Shown: positions 40,792 to 49,098 of the stretch, piece by piece
Numbering within the stretch: the first letter of the stretch is position 1
Layout of the letters: each line of letters begins with the position of its first letter
DNA from: a virus
DNA: 64,000 nt
Strand: one strand, 5' to 3'
IMG/VR virus record: IMGVR_UViG_3300023210_000015
Coordinates: 45,229 to 109,228 of that record
The notes under the pieces: generated by a model
The model's database searches: none
Told to the model about the DNA's origin: nothing
What the model saw: the letters and a program-made list of their open reading frames with translations, nothing else
Program-made: the position numbers and the translations under genes

Positions 40792-40971
40792 GTGACACCA
40801 GAAGAATTTAAAATAGAGTGGCAGAAGATGATGGAAGAAAACGCGAAGTGGCGTAGGGAAACAATGGTTCCCATATATCAAGCGCAAATAATTTCAGCTT
40901 GCATGGAGAGTGACATCGGAAGAAAAGCGTTATCACAAGCAGTAGCAAAAAGATTATTGGGAGAAAAATAG
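40792..40971 (+). CDS. Very small protein, GTG start, 59 aa
   Basis: A frame from GTG 40792 to TAG 40969-40971 fills the space between neighbours with the same strand and spacing. It reads VTPEEFKIEWQKMMEE, then MESDIGRKALSQAVAKRLL, the latter a looser form of the GRxALAxA peptide in the capsid protein and the protein at 40241. No clear Shine-Dalgarno. Coding is supported mainly by that similarity. Confidence 0.5.
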   Translation: MTPEEFKIEWQKMMEENAKWRRETMVPIYQAQIISACMESDIGRKALSQAVAKRLLGEK

Positions 40972-41050
40972 TGTATAAATTCAAAAGGAAATATATCTTT
41001 CTTCTATAATATAAAGACATGGAAACTTATAACATTCACAACCTTGATTC

Positions 41051-41071
41051 CCTCTAGTTATTAACTAGAGG
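41051..41071 (+). promoter_or_regulatory. Perfect hairpin covering the ribosome binding site of the gene at 41081
   Basis: CCTCTAGTT (41051-41059) pairs with AACTAGAGG (41063-41071) around a 3-nt loop. The right arm contains the first part of the AGGAG site (41069-41073), so folding would hide it. A TATAAT box lies upstream at 41005-41010. Likely translational control, for example by temperature or a binding protein. Confidence 0.65.
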
Positions 41072-41080
41072 AGAATTAAT

Positions 41081-41455
41081 ATGAGCGGTTATTTCAGACA
41101 CCCTAAAACCCTTAACGAGAAAAAAGCAAATCAAGATTGGCCAGTGCGCGGAAGAAGAATGTCCAAAAGGCTTCCACATTTTTGGGACGATATTTGGAAC
41201 CGCACCACCCGCTGCTGGAAGAAAACTCGAAAAACACAGTATAGAGTCAAATCTGTCAAACCCAAAAAAGATAGCACCAGATACGGCAAATCGATGGCAA
41301 AACGAGATCATTTTTACAAAGAACACAAAGCGTGTCGCTATGAAAGACGCAGATGCACATATTGCATTAAACATGGTTGTTGGGACGAATATGACAAATA
41401 TATTGAACGTCATTATAGAAGGATTCTGGCAGAGCAACCAAACAATTATTTCTAA
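41081..41455 (+). CDS. Very basic small protein, 124 aa
   Basis: AGGAG lies 7 bp upstream. Rich in Arg, Lys, Trp and His with CRYERRRCTYCIKHGC (about residues 86-101), a possible zinc-binding nucleic-acid-binding element. The first half is also basic (GRRMSKRLPHFWDDIWNRTT). The hidden ribosome binding site suggests that its expression is limited. Similar to no family I recognise. Confidence 0.7.
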   Translation: MSGYFRHPKTLNEKKANQDWPVRGRRMSKRLPHFWDDIWNRTTRCWKKTRKTQYRVKSVKPKKDSTRYGKSMAKRDHFYKEHKACRYERRRCTYCIKHGCWDEYDKYIERHYRRILAEQPNNYF

Positions 41456-41489
41456 AGGAATTCGTTTAACTATTTTCGAATAATTAAGT

Positions 41490-42296
41490 ATGATAACTTT
41501 AGATGACAAAACAATTTATATCGTATCTGATTTACACATGGGAAACGGATCAAAAGCTGACAGTTTCGCACCATATGCAAAAATCTTTAATGATTTTTTA
41601 GACATGGTAGACCAAGACCCTAATGGAATCCTTATTATCGCAGGTGATGTCTTCGAGTTATGGCAATTCAGTAGCGGAAATATATTCAAAACATATTTTG
41701 ATTTGATCAAACGACTTATTAATATGAATACGATTTTCATCATTGGCAATCATGACATAGATTTGTTTGGGTTTATTGATTCTCCATTAAAATTATCTTT
41801 TTTAGATCAATTAAAGAATGATGTTCAGATTGAACGTGGTGGACAAAAAATAAAAATAATTCATGGTCATGAGTTTGATATCTTCAACAATCCTTCTAAA
41901 TCACTGTTCATGGGAAGAATAGTCACATTGCTTGTTGGAGAATATGAGAAGAACAATCAAGACTTTGACAAATGGGCAGAAAAGTATTTAGAGCCGTTCT
42001 TTAGGAAACTTTCTTTGTTCGCTATGAATTTTTATAGTAGATTTTTTGGGAAAAGTCAGTCACAGGTCGAAGGAAAATTGTCAAAGATACTGGAGAAATA
42101 TCACAAAAATAATCCTAATGAATTTATCGTGTCTGGTCATACTCATTATCCCGGATGGTTTGGTGATTGGTATGTAAATACTGGTTCATGGGAGAGGAAA
42201 GATAATCCTCACTACGTTAAGATTACACCAGATGGGTCTGTAACGCTCTATAAATACCCAGAAAATACGATAGTGACTAAACAGTACAACTCTTAG
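41490..42296 (+). CDS. Calcineurin-like metallophosphoesterase (LpxH-like), 268 aa
   Basis: All five metal-binding motifs are visible: SDLHMG (about 12), GDVFELW (about 51), GNHDID (about 85), HGHEFD (about 127) and SGHTHYPG (about 216). The order and DVFELW form resemble UDP-2,3-diacylglucosamine hydrolase and related enzymes. The substrate could be a lipid-linked nucleotide or another phosphodiester. No good Shine-Dalgarno near the ATG. Its 3' end overlaps the end of the opposite-strand radical SAM gene by 20 bp. Confidence 0.82.
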   Translation: MITLDDKTIYIVSDLHMGNGSKADSFAPYAKIFNDFLDMVDQDPNGILIIAGDVFELWQFSSGNIFKTYFDLIKRLINMNTIFIIGNHDIDLFGFIDSPLKLSFLDQLKNDVQIERGGQKIKIIHGHEFDIFNNPSKSLFMGRIVTLLVGEYEKNNQDFDKWAEKYLEPFFRKLSLFAMNFYSRFFGKSQSQVEGKLSKILEKYHKNNPNEFIVSGHTHYPGWFGDWYVNTGSWERKDNPHYVKITPDGSVTLYKYPENTIVTKQYNS

Positions 42297-43380
42297 GCAA
42301 AAGGTCTTCGATCCTCTTGCCCTTTTCTGCCAAAAACTGGCTGAATGTCTTTTTCTTGAAGTCTTTAGCCATTAACCAATAATATCTGAATTCTCTAGCT
42401 AAGTCTGCTGTCCATTTCTCAGATACAAATATTTTATTATCTAGAGCATTTAATGGTTTAAATATCTGTGGATATGGTCTAACGCCTAATTCTCTAACTT
42501 CTGTTGCTCTATACATTGCTTCATCAAAATCATCTTGGAAATTAAATAACACAAATACCATAAATGCGTACTTGGGAACACCTAATTTTCTCAATTTCTT
42601 AATAGCATCTTGTAAATACCCGTCTTCTGTCATATTATCGAACGCAAGACGCAATCCATTCTCTTGCCATCTAATCTTAGACAGCATCTCTATCTTTTCA
42701 TCGTCCAGCAAACGAACATCAAATCCATTGTGGAAGCACGTAATTAGGCGTTTTTCGGCCAAAAAGTTGACAACCTCTTTGAAGTGTTCTTTTGGCATCG
42801 CTGTTAAGTTGTTGTCATAAACCATAATGTGCTTTTTATCATAATCAATTAGGTCTTTCCAATTTTCTATAATTTCAGTTCTTGGCTCTAACCTCTTAAC
42901 TGCACAGAATTTACAGCTTCTTGGGCATCCTCTTGTAGTGAATATCATACTAAAATTTTCCCATCTTTGTATTTTAGGAGAGTATTTGATGAATTCCTCA
43001 TAAAGAGAGTAATCAGGTTTTATCTTATCTAGATTGCTAGAAAAGCCTATAAATGGTTTTATTCCTGTTTTTTCTTCTATATAATCTGGCATAAGAGTAG
43101 CAAAAATCCCACCAACCAGTATTTTAGCATCTTGAAAGTTGTCTTTATAATAATTAATACATTCAATGGTTCTAGCTGATTGGTAAGTAAATAACGTGGA
43201 TATGTAGATAATATCTGGTTTATACAGATCATCTCCAAACATATCATTGCTAGTGGAGGGTAATAACCCTTTGACGTAATGAACTTGATGGCCTTTTTTC
43301 TTATGTCTAGCCGATATTTTCATTAGAGCCAGATTTGGATATGTCAACGGAATGTTCGGTTCTACTAATAAAATGTTCAT
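42277..43380 (-). CDS. Radical SAM protein with B12-binding-like N-terminal domain, 367 aa
   Basis: The only clear minus-strand gene in the window. The first 120 residues resemble a cobalamin-binding Rossmann domain (MNILLVEPNIPLTYPNLALM, KPDIIYISTLFTY, ILVGGIFATLMPDYI). The radical SAM cluster motif is RGCPRSCKFC with Cys152, Cys156 and Cys159, followed by DNNLTAMPKEHF and GLRLAFDNMTEDGY. Family members do methylations, thiolations and other radical chemistry; the substrate is not predictable here. It converges with the phosphoesterase and starts only 18 bp from the start of the plus-strand ArdC-like gene, so its promoter must lie inside that gene. Confidence 0.82.
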   Translation of the reverse strand: MNILLVEPNIPLTYPNLALMKISARHKKKGHQVHYVKGLLPSTSNDMFGDDLYKPDIIYISTLFTYQSARTIECINYYKDNFQDAKILVGGIFATLMPDYIEEKTGIKPFIGFSSNLDKIKPDYSLYEEFIKYSPKIQRWENFSMIFTTRGCPRSCKFCAVKRLEPRTEIIENWKDLIDYDKKHIMVYDNNLTAMPKEHFKEVVNFLAEKRLITCFHNGFDVRLLDDEKIEMLSKIRWQENGLRLAFDNMTEDGYLQDAIKKLRKLGVPKYAFMVFVLFNFQDDFDEAMYRATEVRELGVRPYPQIFKPLNALDNKIFVSEKWTADLAREFRYYWLMAKDFKKKTFSQFLAEKGKRIEDLLPKSCTV

Positions 43381-43398
43381 ATTTTTTTATCGGAACAA

Positions 43399-45549
43399 GT
43401 GAAGGAAAGAGAGGAGATAATTCGTAAGTATAGAAGTATGGAGAATTTGTTTAAATTGGGTCAAGACATGCCGATAGAGCCTGCGCCCCAAGAAGGCGAA
43501 GTGCAACCTGTACAGCCTCAAATGGCTGGAGAATTAATCACATATGTTAACCATGGTAGAGCGGGTCTGTATTTGGCTGTTGAAATCAAAACCCAAGACC
43601 CCGAAGCCAAACAAGGCATTGTCACTAAATTAACGGTTGGATCAGATTATAGAGAATTTAGGGGCAAATTTACCAAATTAATAACAGAAGAAAATATTAA
43701 TACAGTACAATCGAATTTGGAAGAAGCGGCAGCAGCATATAATTTCACACTTGATCTTAGTGGATTACAATATGCCAGAGATACCCTATCGGCTGGCGAA
43801 ATAGATACTTCATCTCTCGTGGTGGCTGGCGATGTCGATGCGACACTCAAAAATATGCAGGAAAAACTGAGAGACGCAATTAGAAAAACGCCAGGAGATA
43901 AGCGTACTAAGATGATTTCTGGCCTTATTGACCAGCAATTAGAAACTCTTGAAAAAGCTGTTGATGACGAAACCAAATGGGAATTTTTGAAATCATTCTT
44001 GGCTCTTTCTCAAAGATTGTACAGATATAGTTTTGGCAACCAAATGCTTATTTGGTGGCAGACTGGCGGAAAAGCTGTTGATGTACAAGCGTTTAAAAAA
44101 TGGAAACAATTGGGTAGATATGTTAAAAAAGGAGCAACTGGAATTTCGATTTGGGTTCCTCTTAAAATAGATGCCAAAGATGCGTCGGGCAAAGTCATTA
44201 TGGACCCCGCCACAAAAGCCCCTAAAAAGAAATTAATCTTTGTAATCAAACCAGTTTTTGACATTGGGGATACGGCCAAATTCGAAGGCAAACAATTGGA
44301 GCGATGGAAGAAACAACATCCAGATGAAGAACCTTACGAAAGACCTCCTCGTGATGTTTGGATGAGCAAACAAAATGAAGATACAGACACTACGGTTACA
44401 CTTAGGGCTGCATTATTGTCGTGGATTGGGAAATTCGCCACAGATAAAGATTCTCCATATGCTGGCAGAAAAATTGATATCAACTTACATGCCGACACAG
44501 GGACTGCTGGCGGATGGTCTGCTGGTGGTAGGATTGAAATTGATAAAACCTCTGGTGGAGAAAGACAGCTATCTGCACTAATTCATGAACTTGCACACGA
44601 AGTTTTGCATTGGCAAGTTGATGGAACAAAATCAAAAGAAAAATATACAAAGAAACAGGTCGAAAGCGATGCAGAAGCTACGGCATTTATCGTTATGAAT
44701 GCATGGGGATTCAAATCTATTGAATATGTTGGAGCGTATATGAAATTATTGCGTATCGGTTCTAACCTGTTGAGAAGCAGAAGAAACATTGTTAATAAGG
44801 TTTCTCAAAACATTATAGAGGGCATGTGGAACGAAGTGCAGGCTATGAAGAATCAGGGTGATAACGTAGAAGCTAACTGGTATCATGATATAAAAATAGC
44901 AAAAATATTAGATTCTTTATTGAGTCCGATTAGTTCTATTGAAGCTAAAGTGTCTCATCCAAAGATGCTTAAAACCGCTTCTACGAAAGAGGCTAGAAGC
45001 AATATGGACCTTCCTGATGGTAAAACTGATAAAAAGATTTTTCAAAGAAAAAGTGACGCTCAAGCTTCTAATCAACATGGAAAATATTGTACCGTTTTTG
45101 ATGTGCAACGTTATGTAATGGATAGTTATATGTCCAAGGTCGCTCTTTCACAGACTAATGACAAGTTAACGGTATCTATTACTGTTGCTCACGGCTTCTT
45201 GGGTACAATTACATGGGATGAGTATTGGTACTATAATCTTGATGAAATGGATCAGGCACAAAAAACTTACAAAGCAGTAAACAAGATATTGAAAGATACG
45301 ATGGAGCAGTTCGTTGATGAAGAAATACCTACACCAATGTTTTGGGCTTTCTTGAAAAAGAAAACAGATGATGTCGATCCTGATGGAAGACAGCGCATCA
45401 ATATACCTGTTCTTAATTATGCTCGACAATATTCGGATTTACACAACCCTGACTGGCGTAGTAATTTGTATGGCACAAGATATCCAACTCACAAAGAAGA
45501 ATCTTATCGTCAATACTTAAACAGTCATGGACCGAATAGCCCAAAATGA
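43399..45549 (+). CDS. ArdC-like antirestriction protein with zinc metalloprotease motif, 716 aa
   Basis: Residues about 200-300 match the ArdC N-terminal ssDNA-binding domain (SQRLYRYSFGNQMLIWWQ, FKKWKQLGRYVKKGATGISI), and a zinc protease motif HELAHEVLHW lies at 396-405 with a downstream ESDAEATAF. This is the two-domain layout of ArdC, which protects incoming DNA from restriction. The extra 190-residue N-terminal domain and 250-residue C-terminus are unknown. At about 494-504 an internal ANWYHDIKIAK copies the MNWY N-terminal peptide of neighbouring proteins. The start is uncertain: GTG 43399 or ATG 43438, neither with an ideal site. A virion-packaged antirestriction protein is a plausible role. 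Confidence 0.78.
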   Translation: MKEREEIIRKYRSMENLFKLGQDMPIEPAPQEGEVQPVQPQMAGELITYVNHGRAGLYLAVEIKTQDPEAKQGIVTKLTVGSDYREFRGKFTKLITEENINTVQSNLEEAAAAYNFTLDLSGLQYARDTLSAGEIDTSSLVVAGDVDATLKNMQEKLRDAIRKTPGDKRTKMISGLIDQQLETLEKAVDDETKWEFLKSFLALSQRLYRYSFGNQMLIWWQTGGKAVDVQAFKKWKQLGRYVKKGATGISIWVPLKIDAKDASGKVIMDPATKAPKKKLIFVIKPVFDIGDTAKFEGKQLERWKKQHPDEEPYERPPRDVWMSKQNEDTDTTVTLRAALLSWIGKFATDKDSPYAGRKIDINLHADTGTAGGWSAGGRIEIDKTSGGERQLSALIHELAHEVLHWQVDGTKSKEKYTKKQVESDAEATAFIVMNAWGFKSIEYVGAYMKLLRIGSNLLRSRRNIVNKVSQNIIEGMWNEVQAMKNQGDNVEANWYHDIKIAKILDSLLSPISSIEAKVSHPKMLKTASTKEARSNMDLPDGKTDKKIFQRKSDAQASNQHGKYCTVFDVQRYVMDSYMSKVALSQTNDKLTVSITVAHGFLGTITWDEYWYYNLDEMDQAQKTYKAVNKILKDTMEQFVDEEIPTPMFWAFLKKKTDDVDPDGRQRINIPVLNYARQYSDLHNPDWRSNLYGTRYPTHKEESYRQYLNSHGPNSPK

Positions 45550-45929
45550 ACTGGTATACTTTAATAAAATCCGCCGCCCCAATAGGGCCAAACATGCAAG
45601 GTCTAGGTTATCTCGCTATTGGTCATGATTTCGATGTAGGAATCGAAAATCATTTATGGTTTTTAACTCTCGATGGAGATTTTATTTCTAAATTATCTAC
45701 AGGGCCATATGATGTACACGCTGGATGGGACAAGTGGGTGAGAAATGATAATCTAGGGACTATTGTTTCGGAAGGAAGAGTCGAGTGTGTAAAGGGGCAA
45801 AATGGATGTAAAGCTTCTTTGGTTCTTCGTCAAACTTTAACTCCACACTATAAAGAATTTGCTAGAAAAAAATCCTCTAAGATGCTGGATGAGAAGTTCA
45901 ATAACCCGGAAATATTAGTGATGAGATGA
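45546..45929 (+). CDS. MNWY-type protein, 127 aa
   Basis: ATGA overlap with the ArdC-like gene. Begins MNWYTLIKSAAPIGP. The body (GHDFDVGIENHLWFLTLDGDF, GTIVSEGRVECVKG) and the end (KMLDEKFNNPEILVMR) are similar to the protein at 50769 (KILDEKFHNPIILRYG), so the two are paralogues. Function unknown; grouping with ArdC-like and PcfJ-like genes suggests a shared cargo set. Confidence 0.75.
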   Translation: MNWYTLIKSAAPIGPNMQGLGYLAIGHDFDVGIENHLWFLTLDGDFISKLSTGPYDVHAGWDKWVRNDNLGTIVSEGRVECVKGQNGCKASLVLRQTLTPHYKEFARKKSSKMLDEKFNNPEILVMR

Positions 45930-48556
45930 ATTGGTATAAAACAATTTTTGCTGGGGCACAAGGAGATTATCTTCATTCGCTAGGAGCGAGTCAAGAAATC
46001 ATAGCTTATATTGTTTCTCAACCAAACATGCAATATCTCATTAATGCTTTTCGCAAGAATCCGCAGATGACATTAGAGCAAGTTAAAGAAATTAGCAATC
46101 CTAATAAAAGAGAATTAACAGAACTAGAATCTACGTTTATCGATACTTGTTGGGCCAATTCAGGGGTAGGAAAATGGGCGTTAATACAACTACAAAAAAT
46201 GTTTAGGACCGCTGAACGTACAGGTCAATCATTTTATCCTGATGTTTCGACAGCAATAGCTTACCGTTTAACTCTACAACATACTTGTGGCAGAATGAAC
46301 GAAGTCGGACAACAGTTCGCACAAATTGGAGACTGGGTTGTTCGTAGTGAAGACGAGTTCGATCTGTTAAATTATACCTATGAACAAGCCGTAGTCGCTT
46401 CTGATGCTTGGCATGAGCGAATGGCAAAAGGAGGAGCAGGAAAAGAATATGAAGAAAAAAATATTGTCTATGGACCAGAGTGGGTAAATAGGGGAGGGGA
46501 TAAGATCGACGAATTTGAAGGTTGGACCATACAAAATGTTAAAACTGCAAATGATTTAGAAGTAGAGGGACATTTGATGGATCACTGTTTTGCACCAGGG
46601 GCATTGGTAAGGACCAAGAGCGGATATAAGTCGATAGAAGACATCAAAACCGGGGAAGAAGTGCTATGTGAAGGGGGTGGTTTCAACCGGGTATTGAGAC
46701 TGTTCAAAAATCAATATAATGGGCCAATGATTAAATTTGCAACAAGGTTTGGCATCAAGGAAACATTGGTTACTTTAAATCATGAATTTGTGACCATGAT
46801 AAAAAACCAGAAACATTTTGAAAGTAAACACCAGTGTCGTAAACACATATGCGGACAGGTAAAACACAATTCAAACGAAATACATAATTTAAAGTGGGAA
46901 AAAATTGGCAATTTAAATTCATGGAGCTATTTACTGTCAACTGTTCCAAGGCAATTTGCTGATATCAATACTGTTAAAGTACCAGAGCAATATACAAATA
47001 GTAGAAGAAGAGGAAACAGGATATATACTGTGAATTCTGATTTTTTATGGATAATCGGCATGTTTATAGCAGAAGGGAGCGCTACTGGTGATCAAATTTC
47101 TTTTGGGCTTTCCAAGGATGAACGAAATTATGTAGATAAAATAATGTCATTCTTTACTGATAACGGATTTTATGCTAAAATTAGAAAAGATAAAGAAGAC
47201 TATGGTGGTATGGTTGTTGTTATAAGGAGTAGAATGCTTTCTGACTGGTTTTCAAATTGGCTAGGTAAAGGGTGCGATAATAAACATATCCCATCTGAGT
47301 TATTAAATCTCCCGAATGAGAAGGTGTATCACTTATATAAGGGGGTACTAGATGGAGATGGCTGTGAATCTCATAAGGTTTTAAATCAAACTTCGCCTGT
47401 TCTTGCTCTTCAGATGACAGAAATTGGTCTTCGACTGGGAATCGTGCCGACAATTTCTCATCGCACTAATAAGGGTAAAAAAGATACATATCCTATTGAG
47501 GGAATAGACACATCTTTAAGTTACAAAAAAAGTAAAGTTGAGAAACAAAATATATGGAACTTAGATAATAACCTGTTAATCCATCCACACGTATTCGAAA
47601 AGGTAAAATATACTGGTCCTGTGTATAATTTAGAGGTAGAAAACGTTCATTCCTACACGATACAAAACATATTAGTCCATAATTGTGTCGGTGGTTATTG
47701 TGATGATGTAGAACGTGGAGACTCAATAATATATTCATTGCGTGATCCTAAAAATATGCCTCATGTAACTATAGAGGTTGATGGTCATGAGGGCGGCGTA
47801 AATCAGGTGCAGGGTCACAGCAACAGTGAACCAAAAGATAAATATAAAGACATGATCAAACACTGGATTCAAAATGATAAAAATTCTCCTAAATTTATGG
47901 ATGATCCGGAAGAAGGTATACTTAAAGGATATTGGGAGTTAAGAAACTTAAGAGATATGAGTCCAAGATTGTTATTGGAATCCCTAGAGAGCCGTGTCGC
48001 TGGAGGAGATGAATATGGTCTGAGGCATGGTGATATTTATTATGATATGACAAATGTATTTGATCTTGCCTGGCGTTCTGTTGGAAAAAATGCACAGTAT
48101 GGCATGTATGCTGGCGATGGCGGTCTTGGTGAATTTATGGTTGAGGCTGCTTTAGATAGTGACGATTTATCTAAAGAAGATGATAATAAAAAATGTCTTC
48201 GTAGTCTTATTGACGAGATGACACAGGTGGAAGAAGATTCCAGAGACGAGTATCAACGACAGCATATAGATGTCGGTATTCCATATCCGCAAGAAGAAGA
48301 ATATGAAAACCCGGCAGAATATGAAGAAGCTTTGGAAGATTATCAAAAACAAGAGGATGAATTATTAAGTGGGATGTTCCCTTTTCCTTGGGTAACATTG
48401 CTTTGGCAAAAAATTCAAGAAAAATTTCAACAAAGATATGATCAAGATTTTACCAAATGGTATGAAGAGTACCAAGAACGAAGAAGAGAAGAGATGAAAG
48501 AACGAGAGAGACTGCGTGAACTAAACCGTGAACCAAAAACGATATTGGATGATTGA
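45926..48556 (+). CDS. PcfJ-like protein with MNWYK start and an intein, 876 aa
   Basis: Begins MNWYKTIFAGAQGDY. The extein has the PcfJ-like signature, seen after splicing as EGHLMDH-CVGGYCDDVERGDSIIYSLRD followed by HVTIEVDG and VNQVQGHSN. PcfJ-like proteins are found on conjugative plasmids and phages; their activity is not established. Residues 221-586 are an intein placed within the conserved His-Cys motif. The C-terminal 150 residues are highly charged and helical (FTKWYEEYQERRREEMKERE). ATGA coupling to the upstream MNWY gene. Confidence 0.8.
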   Translation: MNWYKTIFAGAQGDYLHSLGASQEIIAYIVSQPNMQYLINAFRKNPQMTLEQVKEISNPNKRELTELESTFIDTCWANSGVGKWALIQLQKMFRTAERTGQSFYPDVSTAIAYRLTLQHTCGRMNEVGQQFAQIGDWVVRSEDEFDLLNYTYEQAVVASDAWHERMAKGGAGKEYEEKNIVYGPEWVNRGGDKIDEFEGWTIQNVKTANDLEVEGHLMDHCFAPGALVRTKSGYKSIEDIKTGEEVLCEGGGFNRVLRLFKNQYNGPMIKFATRFGIKETLVTLNHEFVTMIKNQKHFESKHQCRKHICGQVKHNSNEIHNLKWEKIGNLNSWSYLLSTVPRQFADINTVKVPEQYTNSRRRGNRIYTVNSDFLWIIGMFIAEGSATGDQISFGLSKDERNYVDKIMSFFTDNGFYAKIRKDKEDYGGMVVVIRSRMLSDWFSNWLGKGCDNKHIPSELLNLPNEKVYHLYKGVLDGDGCESHKVLNQTSPVLALQMTEIGLRLGIVPTISHRTNKGKKDTYPIEGIDTSLSYKKSKVEKQNIWNLDNNLLIHPHVFEKVKYTGPVYNLEVENVHSYTIQNILVHNCVGGYCDDVERGDSIIYSLRDPKNMPHVTIEVDGHEGGVNQVQGHSNSEPKDKYKDMIKHWIQNDKNSPKFMDDPEEGILKGYWELRNLRDMSPRLLLESLESRVAGGDEYGLRHGDIYYDMTNVFDLAWRSVGKNAQYGMYAGDGGLGEFMVEAALDSDDLSKEDDNKKCLRSLIDEMTQVEEDSRDEYQRQHIDVGIPYPQEEEYENPAEYEEALEDYQKQEDELLSGMFPFPWVTLLWQKIQEKFQQRYDQDFTKWYEEYQERRREEMKERERLRELNREPKTILDD
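46586..47683 (+). mobile_element. Intein with LAGLIDADG endonuclease in the PcfJ-like gene, 366 aa
   Basis: A canonical class 1 intein: starts CFAPGALVRTKSGYKSIEDI (Cys221), block B TLNHEF, ends VYNLEVENVHSYTIQNILVHN (Asn586) followed by Cys587. LAGLIDADG motifs are LWIIGMFIAEGSA (about 374-386) and LYKGVLDGDGCES (about 470-482). The insertion falls between His and Cys of the PcfJ signature, a typical active-site location. Confidence 0.94.
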
Positions 48557-48619
48557 ATTTAAACCGAATAAATAGGAACGAGGAAGAGAGTCGTTCTTTT
48601 CCAGAAAGGAGTCGTTCCT
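48557..48619 (+). promoter_or_regulatory. Leader with competing hairpins before the gene at 48620
   Basis: GGAACGA (48575-48581) can pair with TCGTTC (48591-48596), which is followed by TTTT like a terminator, or with TCGTTCC (48612-48618), which puts the AAGGAG site (48606-48611) in the loop next to the stem. The two right arms belong to a direct repeat GAGTCGTTC (48588-48596 and 48609-48617). CCGAATAAATAGG (48564-48576) resembles the candidate promoter motif. This may be an attenuator. Confidence 0.5.
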
Positions 48620-49084
48620 ATGGAAACAAGTAAATTGTACCCAGTTTTACTCACACTTCTAGATATTTGCAAAGAACGTAAAGGAAGAATGGACAAATCT
48701 CATTATACAGGCATTGCTTTAGCTAAAGAATTTTGCACAATAGAATTAAAGGCGTGTAGAGGAGCAGGACATACATTGGCTATTATCAATTTAGTACAAA
48801 GTAGATTTGACAAATCTATTATAATGGTCCCCTCAGAAAATCAAAAACACACATTGATTAGTTCTCTAGAATATTATGGTGTACCTGAAGATAGATATAG
48901 CATTTCGTGTGTTGGAAGTGGCAAATGTCGACAGGTCATGATGAGGGGCGTTGACTATAGCATGATTGATGCCGTACTCTGGGATTGTGCCTATACATTG
49001 ACCAATAAAGACAAAGATAATATGTATGCTGCTATATTGCCTTCTTGTGGAAGGAGTATACCTTATTTTATTTTTTTAGAATAG
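48620..49084 (+). CDS. Hypothetical protein with degenerate P-loop-like motif, 154 aa
   Basis: IELKACRGAGHTLAIINL (about residues 41-58) looks like a Walker A region in which the Lys is replaced by His, and IDAVLWDCAYTL (about 114-125) like a Walker B region. The spacing and FDKSIIMVPSENQKHTL resemble a shortened terminase or helicase ATPase core. It is too short for a full motor and probably does not hydrolyse ATP. AAGGAG precedes the ATG. Function unknown. Confidence 0.65.
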   Translation: METSKLYPVLLTLLDICKERKGRMDKSHYTGIALAKEFCTIELKACRGAGHTLAIINLVQSRFDKSIIMVPSENQKHTLISSLEYYGVPEDRYSISCVGSGKCRQVMMRGVDYSMIDAVLWDCAYTLTNKDKDNMYAAILPSCGRSIPYFIFLE

Positions 49085-49098
49085 AACTATAATGTAGT

